From: Coniferiporia sulphurascens
Taxonomy: Eukaryota; Basidiomycota; Agaricomycetes; Hymenochaetales; Hymenochaetaceae
DNA length: 64,000 bases
Assembly (NCBI GenBank): GCA_002794785.1
Contig: NBBA01000014.1
Location: forward strand, 372,001-436,000
Direction: 5' to 3'
Of this stretch, positions 44,501 to 52,770 are shown one piece after another; positions within the stretch are counted from its first letter, which is position 1; every line of letters starts with the position of its first letter. Position numbers and translations under genes: made by a program. The notes below the pieces were generated by a model. It worked only from the letters and a program-made list of their open reading frames with translations. It was not told the origin of the DNA and searched no databases.

Positions 44501-46965
44501 TTGCATCAGTTTTGTAAGTGTTTCGTAATTGATTTAGATATGGTGTCAAATGTATCATTGCACCAGTATCAATTATATCCATAGAAGAATAAACATTGTT
44601 AGTGATTTGTTCTGTTGTTATAGCATTAATGCTTACATCTAAATTGTTATCTTCAACATCTTCCATTGCACTATCATGATTCCCCATAGCATCTAGGAAA
44701 TCGTTGTAAGAATAGATTGGGAATTCTCCCATTTCGAAGTCGTTTTCATCGATTTCGGTTATAAAGGTGGTTTCGCCTTGGCCAATTATGGTGCTTAACT
44801 CGATTCAAGAGCTCGATGCGACATTTGTTGCTGCTGATGCTGTGGTATGTTTAGCCTGGGCCGCACTTGCCCCAGTCACTGTCAGTGCTGCTGATGCACC
44901 CATTTCCTTCCCTTTTCCTTTTTTGTTGTTCGTGTCCTCTTTCTTCTTCTGAGCTGCCTTCATCCATTCCATTTTTGGCGCCCAGCAGTCTCGACTAAAG
45001 TGCCCTAGCTTGTTACAGTTATAGCACTTGATTACATGTGATTGTTGGTTAGGGGAATATCCTCCTCATCCTCGTCCTCACATGTATCCGCCATGGCCCC
45101 TATAGCCGTGACCTCGTGGCTGTACTCCGCAGCTAAAACCGCGTCCGTGGCCCCTAAAATAGGGGTGGGTCCGCTCATCCCTGGGCAGGTGATTAGCCAC
45201 TGCTCCTGTCCTCTGATGATTTTTATGCCACCCCTTGAAGGCATTTCTCAATGCCGTTAATAGGAATTGAGGGGTTAGTTCAATTTCATCTTTGTCTGGA
45301 TTTGTTTCGTTAATTGTTTTAATGTATAACTCACTCTGCATGAGTACGTATTGATATTGTTCAGGCGTTGCCCTCGTGATTGCTGATATATACGTTGATT
45401 CTGAAACTTTTACCCCTTGGGCTATTAGTTCCTCGTATTTATTGCTGAGGTTATCGAGTGTTCCATCGAAATGGCTGACATGACCTCTGATATCAAAAAG
45501 GGCAGCCTCGTTAAAGCCCTTTGTAATTGTTGTCTGTGTTACAATTTTCCTTTACTTTTCCTTACTGCGCTGACTCACTTCCTCTTCATCATCATCAGTC
45601 AGCGCAACTCCCCCATTTCTCTACCTTACTCATCCTTATTCGCCTTGCGCCATAAGACGCCATGATGATGCCTTATTGCACCATCATGACGTGCTTTGCT
45701 TACTGATCACCACACTTGTATTACCAAGGCATTCCTTGAGCCTCCATAGTCTGGTAAACATACCTAACCAAGTCGCTACAGTAGCAAACACATAGAGTAG
45801 CATATAAGCATGTAACTTCAGTAGCACAAGCCCTAAGCTTGTGCTCTTTGTTCATACAAGCCCATTATCTGCTACCACCAGTCTACTGTGCGCCAGTGTG
45901 CCACCAGTCGCTTCGTTGTAACCCGACTCGCTATAGAAGCCCACCGCATCCACATCGTCGATCCGGAAGCCCCACCGATGATCACCTTCGACTTACGACA
46001 TCTAGGAAGCCCCATTGCCATACCATCAGTTCCGACGATCAGGAAGCCCCGACGTCGATCACCGCATAACCGTTGAGCTTAACAGTCTGGACATTATATC
46101 ATCCATCAAGCGCTTTGAGTAGTGCTGGAATATCTTTAGAGAAATTAAGATAATAAGCCAGTATTTTGTCGGGCATAGTGCGCATAATGCCGTTATATAA
46201 AGCACTTGATATACCAGTCTCTCCAGTTCCTGGGGAGTTAATGAGCAGGTTACTGTAACCTGCACTCTCAATTGCACTTCTGACTCTGTAGTTCCAGAGT
46301 TTGTAGTTTCTGTGCCCGTCAAGTTTCTCAATTCCATCGAAGAATTTCTGGAGTTCCGCAAGTTTAGTTGCCATACTCGGTTCATCTTCCTCAGTATCAT
46401 TAGCATCAGAGTCATCTGGATCAGAAGGTTCTGATGGCTCATGTGATGGATTATTATTATTGTTTTGAGTTTCTTCTTTGTCTTCTTTTTTTATGTCTTC
46501 TTTGTCTTCTTTTTTATCATCTTCTGGCTTAATATAAGGGTTGTCAATTTTAAATTGTTCTTTTTCGTTTGGATCTGATATACCCAAATACGTACTAATT
46601 TGGTATCTGATTTCGGATGATTTTCCTTGATCTGATATTCCTAGGTCTTTAGCGTGGTTTGTTAATTCGGTTTTATAGTCAGTTTTTATTTTTAATTTTT
46701 TGTTGTTTGTAGAATTATTGTACCTGTTGATTCGGTCTTGTATTTGTTGTTCCGTTCCGTTAATAGGTATTTGTCTAAGGTTACATTGAACTATTAGGTC
46801 AACTAACCTTTTACTATCTTTGGCTTTTTGTATTTTTTCTTCGAGTTCTTCGATAGTTGATGACTGCATATATACTATTTTTAGTTCATTAGCTATTATT
46901 CATAATCCTGATAGTTTTTGTAAACGTGTTTGCTCACGAGTGTTAGGTTTTTGTCCATCAGACAT
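41553..46965 (-). pseudogene. Copia gag-pol, one frame with 13 in-frame stops
   Basis: The frame starts at MSDGQKPNTREQTRL (46965) and ends LCLVKV and TGA at 41553. Domains in order: acidic-rich gag; zinc knuckle CYNCNKLGHFSRDC near 45020; protease with DTGA near 44570; integrase GHISYAY, DIWGPASTH and TPQQNGVAE; RT with VYKTKRL, LVVQGFAQKEGID, HQIDIKSAYLYGEL and HVDN; RNase H with GYTNADG, SVCEAELQAL and CDNQAAI. Once the solo LTR at 45537-46084 and one GTCTG are removed, gag and pol share a single frame of 1,620 codons with no frameshift. Stops lie at about 46900, 46100, 45060, 45050, 44803, 44139, 43683, 43530, 43180, 43150, 42849, 42640 and 41688. All are TGA except the two TAA near 43150-43180. 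At most TGA sites the family carries arginine. Confidence 0.9.
45537..46084 (-). repeat. Solo LTR 3 of the TGTTA...TAACA family, inside Copia gag
   Basis: A 548-bp LTR flanked by a perfect GTCTG duplication (45532-45536 and 46085-46089). It is opposite in orientation to copies 1 and 2. Removing it restores the gag reading frame exactly. Confidence 0.92.
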
Positions 46966-47036
46966 ATTTTCGTTGTTCGAGGATTTATAATTTCATTAAT
47001 CATTTTGTTAGTTGTAGAGTCAAGGCTCATAACCTC

Positions 47037-47287
47037 TTAAAATCTACGCACAATGTGGTAGATGATGAGGTGCAGTGGCGAAAGTGAGGCGAAGGTGGGT
47101 TATCAGTGTAAACCAATGTATTTCATGGTAGAGACCAGCTCTCCTTATATACATCTACTGTGAGCTACATATACTATAACTATCATAGCTCCTATCATAT
47201 GGCATTATCATTGCATTATCGTTCACTTAGTAAGATGGTTGTTCATATGACCATCCTTTATTTATATTGTTAGTTATATTTATTTAA
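47037..47287 (-). repeat. 5' LTR of the Copia element
   Basis: A 251-bp LTR. In element orientation it starts TATTAAATAAATATAAC, holds GTATATAAGGAGAGC (TATA box) and ends GATTTTAA, followed by GAGGTTATGAGCC, a possible primer-binding site not matched to a particular tRNA here. Confidence 0.8.
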
Positions 47288-47545
47288 TATGATCAGATCT
47301 GGGCATCTCTTACTTGTAAACGATCCAATCACTGGCATGGATCGGATCATAACCCTTACTTGTAAATGATCTGATCATTGGTATGGATTGGATCATAACC
47401 CCCAATAAGGAGGTGTTACTATTGAAAGCTAATAGTTAACAATGTCCACAATATCTATTGCTAATGAAGAGATCTATCATTAGTTCTTGTTGTGATCCAA
47501 TCCCCCGTCAGTGACGGAATTGGATCAATCCATTCTGCTGCGGTG
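47288..47545. repeat. GGATC-motif element with a 46-bp tandem pair
   Basis: GATC is repeated about ten times in forms such as GGATCGGATC and GATCCAATC. A 46-bp unit (CTTACTTGTAAA...GGATCATAACC) occurs twice in tandem at 47308-47398, and an inverted counterpart GATCCAATCCC and GGAATTGGATC lies near 47507-47528. It has no coding capacity. It abuts the Copia 5' LTR on its left. This is another private-motif element like those at 4691, 11354, 29475 and 48968. Confidence 0.45.
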
Positions 47546-47574
47546 CCTGGATAAGGCTGACACAATATTATCAC

Positions 47575-48599
47575 AGTTACCGTGTCTGCACCGGCTGCAC
47601 GATAAAGGTGGGTTATTAAAGCGTTAAAGGCGAGATGGATTGAATGATCCACCGATGCTATAGAGGTCACTGTGACGATAATTTCTTCGTCAAAAATAGT
47701 TCCGTCGACAGTGGAGTTGGCCTGAATGAGTTTACTGGTCATCGAAGGCTCAGCAGACCCTTCATACTAAATACAATAAGTCATCAGATGTCCGGGACAA
47801 GCTTTCAGCTCACAATATTTTCTTTCGCCATTTCATGAGGCGTGTACATCATTGCTCTGGACAGTAGACGAGACTATTCAATAAGATTGTTGCTGGTTCC
47901 TGGAAATGATCGGGGCAGATGATGCACTAAAGTGAGTACAAATCAAAAACGAGAACATTCCCTGGACAGCGGTGGTCTTGTGCTTAAGCTATGGAAGAAC
48001 ATTGATATTATGGAACTGCCAGTGCTCCGCTGCTGATACATTCCTAAGGGCCCTATCTACGAGTTCTACGTAGGGGTCATTTTGGTCTAAGACTAAGAAA
48101 GTAGGTGAGCCAGAACTCTGAATTTCGCGACATAACATGACGGCCTACCTTTGTCTCCGTAAGCGACTTTCATTATCGCCTCTCCTGCGGAACTGAAATC
48201 AGAAGTCGTCAGTCCAAGGAAATTGAGACATCCAAAATGCTCACTGCCGTATGAGTTCCCGGAAACTGTCCGGTTCTTTAAGAAAGCCAAAAAGAAGTCG
48301 GTGAGCGACGTGTGTATGCAATTCGTAAAAATCGTTGACAGCAGGCTGTCCAAAGAATCGATGTATTATCTGGCGGAACTTTCGATGCTCGTCGCCGACG
48401 GGAGTAAAGACATTGCGCGGTTCCACCCCCCACTAATGAACGAGAGAAATCCGAACGTCAAACGTCAACTTCGGAGTGAATGGTTGAAAGATTTTAAAAG
48501 TATTCTTACAGCTCAACGAGGGTATTCTGGGGTTTTGACGAATAGTTGTGTCCTCGCTTCTCGAAGAATTCGTATGCGGTATCGTACGAGTTCACGAGA
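47575..48599 (-). pseudogene. Truncated P450 relic H, exons 2-8
   Basis: Exons 2 (NSYDTAYEFFEKRGHNYSS) to 8 (AGADT) survive in order. Exon 1 and everything after the I-helix are missing. Lesions: the Trp codon ending exon 5 (LPW) is TAG near 47994, and another TAG lies in exon 6 near 47880. Sequence is nearest to copies B and C (KLIQANSTVDG, SAEPSMTSK), but intron 4 keeps a GT donor. It is the oldest-looking copy with more than one exon. Confidence 0.8.
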
Positions 48600-48967
48600 G
48601 GCCTCCATCTATCATTCGGAAACATGGTTGCCAGCCTGTGTCAGAGGCTGTGTGACTTTATCTTGTACGTGGATGCGGTATTTCGGCCGGTGGACAGCAG
48701 AAAAAAACAGGATGACCTCCTGGATAAGTCCAAGTTGCTCACCCGACGACCCCGTAAACTGCGTACTATTCCAATGTAAAATTCTGAAAATCTGTTTTTA
48801 TGCAAATCACCTTGCTGTATCTGCTGACGGATTGGTGGAAAGGGAATTGCAAGTTTAGGGTTATGTATTTCGAGGGGCCTACCACATCACGGGAGCAGTA
48901 CCTCCTTTTCATGTCCAAGGAAGTATCTTGAAGGGGGATTCTATACTAAATAGGGGACATACAATAG

Positions 48968-49100
48968 TACGGAGTACCACGTACATGGTCCGTTATTTAT
49001 GGTTCCGTATTATCTCTTTCCGGACCCTTTACGTTACAGCTACGGTAAACTTTACGGCCGTACCGTACCCTTAAATACAAGTACGGTGCCGAGTTCTAAA
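48968..49100. repeat. TACGGT-motif element
   Basis: About 130 bp in which TACGG, CCGTA and close variants recur more than ten times in both orientations (TAGTACGGAGTACC at the left, CCGTACCGTACCC and GTACGGTGCC at the right). Exact ends and a target duplication could not be set. From 48600 to 48967 nothing else is recognised. Confidence 0.4.
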
Positions 49101-49343
49101 GCCCTATGTGATTAATGATCAAGAAAAAATGATAGATCAGGCTCAGAGAGGGCAGAAAGGGGAGCAATTTTCTTTTATTTCCTTTATTTGGAGAACTATG
49201 ATAACAACATCCAGGCCGATACCATGAATGCAATCGCTCTCCCTTACTAAGTAATATGAACATCACCGAGAAAGAGAGCAACAAAGGAACCGGGGGAACA
49301 TCCTCCTTACGTGGTTTAGGGGATGACACGGAGAACTGCTTGG

Positions 49344-51765
49344 CTACTTTGCGGATTCCACTGCTTCGTGAATCACGGATGCAATCTCATCGGAGCGTGG
49401 GGTGATCTTGCACTCGAATGGTTTAGGGTGCCTGAAGTTGAATTCCAGGCACATAAGCCATGAAACACAATGAGCCCGCCTGACTAATACATGTTTGTTT
49501 AAAGAGGAACGCACCTGATCAATTTTGGAATGTACTCCAACACGGGGATGATAGGAACGCCATCCGCGTTAAGGGACTTCTCGATATTGAATGACGCTAG
49601 GATGGACGATATTGCAATGAAGATCTGTGCATAGGAAGATTGAAAAATGGGGTTGGTTCGCCGAAGCAACTCACTCACCGAGCTCTCCGCGAAATGTCTG
49701 CCTGAGCAAATCCTGTATTTTATCAGTTGCGTTGTTCAACTTCCGGATATAAAGGAAACAACGTACCGCCTTCCAAATCCAAATGCAGTCTTTCTAACGT
49801 CCAATGGTGCTTTCATACCTTCAGATGGAAGCCAGCGTTCGGGGACAAACTTTTCCGGCTCGGGATACTCTTCTGGGTTCCTCTGCATCGCCCTTTTAAG
49901 ATATCAATGACAAGTTTGCGGCAATTAAAAATCCATCATCCTCAGCGCACCAAACGTTCGGAATCATCGCCGTCCCGGCCGGAATGATGTAGCCGTTGTA
50001 CACATCATCCTCAGTTGCGCAGTGCGCGACACCTCAATTATTGAATCTATAAATCATCCACGGCCATTTGGAACGATCACGGTATTTGTCAACTTACCAA
50101 AAGGTGTTACAGGCTGCCATCTTGCAAAATGAAAAAGAAACACGTTGGATATATTTTAAACAATCATCGCCCCTGAAGGCGCACCTCAAGGACTCTTTGT
50201 AAATAGCATTGACATACGGCAGGTTTGGCTTATCCTCCATAGTCGGGAGGTTGTCCTTACCAATAACGCGGTCCAGTTCCTCTTGTGCACGGTGTTGAAC
50301 GTCAGGATACAGGACCATAGCCAGGCAAAATGTATTCAGGGCAGATACAATCTTTAGAAGGAAATGGTCAGCGTACGTGGACAAGGATGACCTAGCAACT
50401 TCAATAACTACCGTATCCGCACCCGCTGCACGCTGATGAGTAAATCAAAGTCACATGTAAGATATTACGAGAAAGACAAACCAGAATATGCAACAGAAGT
50501 TGACCTGACGATTATGTCTTCGTCCACGATATTTCCGTCGTCGGAAGAGTTGGTATCAATGAGTTTACTCGTCATTGAGGGCGCTGCAGACCCTTTATGC
50601 TGAGAAAAATGGCATGAGCTATTGGGCCTGCAGAACAGAAAACCAAAACCTGATACAATATTCTTCTTTGTCATCTCATAAGGCTCATACATCATTGCCT
50701 GGGAATACATTTTCATCTCCTTGATGTCTTCGTGGCTGGTTCCGGGAAACCATGCGGGGAAGTATTGCACTGAACATAAGCACAGTTAAATAAGTGTTAA
50801 TTTCCGCTGCGGATTACACTGGGGGTGAGAAAGAAGGATAGATGTGTACTTACGCCACGGGAGAATGTTGATGAGGAAGAAATGCTCCGCCTTTGTCGCA
50901 GACCCAACGGCTCTATCTGCGAGTTCTATGTAAGGATCATTCTTGTCCAGCACTAATTTATTTTCAGTAATATTTACTCAAACATAGCACAGTGAGACCC
51001 ACCCTTGTATCCGTAAGCGACCATCATTATGGCCTCCCCCGCGGCACTGGATATAGAGAAGGCCACTATCAGAGAAGTGGGTTTAAAGTATATACTGTAC
51101 TTCCGCTCTTACTGTCTCGAGAGTTCATAGAAGTTGTTTGATCCCTTGAGTAAAGCCAAGAGGAATCGGTGATTAACCTGTGTCTGTAGCTCATGGAAAT
51201 CCTTAGCGGCCGCTTGGTTGAAGAATCGATGTAGCATTTGACGCGATTTCCGATGGTCGTCCCCGTATGGTGACAACGAAGTCATGCGATCCCAGCCTCC
51301 ACTGAGAACAAATACCCGGTCGCAAAGTGTCAGTTTCTGCAGAACCTGGAATATCGAACGTTTGCGCACAGCTCAAGAAGAGTGTTCTGCGGCCTCGATG
51401 AGTAATTGTGTCCGCGTTTCTCGAAGAGCTCGACCGCAGCGTCGTACGAGTTTACGAGGAGGTAAGGCCTACCGAACGTGTTAAAGAAGGTGAGATCGCC
51501 TTCATAAAAGTCAGTGTGTACTCCAAACGGATTCTCTGAGACGAAGCACGGCTAGCTGACCATACTGCTGCGCCCATTCACGGGCTCGGTCCAACTCGCT
51601 TACACTGGGCATATTGAGGACGTTACCAACCAAAGGCAGTCCCTTCGGACCCGGCGGGTAAGGCAGTCTTTTGGCATCGTACTTGCGCCATAACGCAAGC
51701 AATAAGGACCCCAGATAAGAAAGGATGCAGGTGAGAGCTACTATATCAAGCGCGAGCACGAGCAT
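49344..51765 (-). CDS. Cytochrome P450 copy I (OrdA-like), apparently intact
   Basis: This is the partner of copy F, with 15 exons in frame from MLVLALDIVALTCIL to VESAK and TAG at 49344. It has YPPGPKG, GGWDRMTSLSPYG, AGADT near 50425, K-helix KESLR, PERWLPSEG, and FGFGRR joined to ICSGRHFAESS, with the same Pro to Ser change beside the haem ligand as in F. The donor after exon 6 is the weak GTATCA, and other introns are standard. Like its paralogues it is predicted to be ER-anchored and to need P450 reductase. The substrate is unknown. It is the last P450 of the array and lies about 1 kb before the non-repetitive gene-dense region. Confidence 0.87.
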
Positions 51766-51835
51766 CTCAGTGAAAGACGGTTTCGTCAGGCGGCGTCGAG
51801 TATGCGGAAATTACCAACGGGCTCTAGTGGCTGCG

Positions 51836-51842
51836 TTATATA
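51836..51842 (-). promoter_or_regulatory. TATA box of P450 copy I
   Basis: TATATAA on the minus strand lies about 72 bp before the ATG, equivalent to the box of copy F. Confidence 0.5.
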
Positions 51843-52770
51843 GTACATGCGGCTCCGGGTCAGCGGGACTGGAACTGGGCGGTTGGAGCACAAAAGGCGG
51901 AAGTGACGGCATAGATCGGATTATAGCAGATAGGTATTTACTTTCTGGCTCGGAAGGCACCAATCCAACATATATAGAGCACCAGGGCTGCCTTGTTGGC
52001 GTATCCAAAACAGCCCTTTAGGATGGGCCCACACACGCAAGTAACTCGGTTACATGAGGCAGTTTCACCCTTTATAGGTTCATGAGGCTTGCCATTTGAA
52101 ATTGCGCACTGAAAGGCCCACTTTAAATGTGCAAGCACCACGCAGCGCGGCATATTCCCGGGCCGCGGCATTCTGAACGATCATCAGTATACTGTAATTT
52201 ATCACCGGAGGGATTTTACTTGCGGGCTCACCGCACGAGCGTTAAAGGCAGGGAGCCTTACTAAAAGTCGGGCCGCAAATTCTTGCTGCGTATCAAAATA
52301 GGTACAGGGCCCTGAGAGTCGCCGTTTGGGGTCCGAACTACCATCAATTCTCATTTCAAAGGGAGAGGATGGTAAGTGTTAAGTACTTCCGACTTTAAAG
52401 TTTGCACTAGTTTGTACATGTATATCGGACTTGACGATAGAAGAGGGACTTTAAGTGGCTGCCAGTGGAACGCGGACAGCGGCGCCTGATAAGGTTGATA
52501 TGCAGAATACTGTACCTTTTTTTAAATTTATTACTAAACACGCGTGAGTGTACATCACGTGACATACGCAAAATATGGGTCACAAAAGGGATTGTCGGTG
52601 GTGGCCGGTTCCGGGCCTTTGTGCCGCACTCGGTTCGTCTGGTTGCTCTCCTTCAGCTCGAACTCCATCCCTGAAATTCTCACTATCAGACAAAGAGCGC
52701 AAAATACGCCTTGTTTCTTTGCCTACTCCCGATTTTCGTCAATATAGGACTTGCAGCGCAGTGCCGGACT

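Larger units (their letters stand above)
41039..47287 (-). mobile_element. Complete Ty1/Copia retrotransposon, decayed
   Basis: The element has both LTRs, a polypurine tract (GAAGGGGAG, 41546-41554) and a gag-pol in Copia order (protease, integrase, RT, RNase H). It is very AT-rich. The flanks TGTTC (41034-41038) and TGATC (47288-47292) are a 4/5 match, a probable decayed target duplication. Two later LTR insertions sit in it: an inverted copy of its own LTR in the 3' LTR, and a foreign solo LTR in gag. Without them the element is about 5.4 kb. LTR ends are TATTAAA...TTTTAA rather than TG...CA. Confidence 0.9.
49080..52500. repeat. Duplicated block I (pairs with 36380-39780)
   Basis: This is the second copy of the 3.4-kb block with P450 copy I. 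Its right part (51843-52500) is colinear with 39111-39780 and holds no recognised gene. From 52500 to 52770 is presumably the promoter of SLX1. Confidence 0.8.

Noticed and set aside
41553..46965. Reassigned TGA codon (TGA read as amino acid) in the Copia element
   Set aside because: The host genes here end in TGA, TAG and TAA in the normal way, and the affected positions are arginines that fit CGA to TGA mutation. Two TAA stops also interrupt the frame.
828..51765. Reading the P450 array as a secondary-metabolite gene cluster
   Set aside because: No terpene cyclase, polyketide or peptide synthase, prenyltransferase, transporter or transcription factor is present between the copies. Tandem duplication explains the arrangement.
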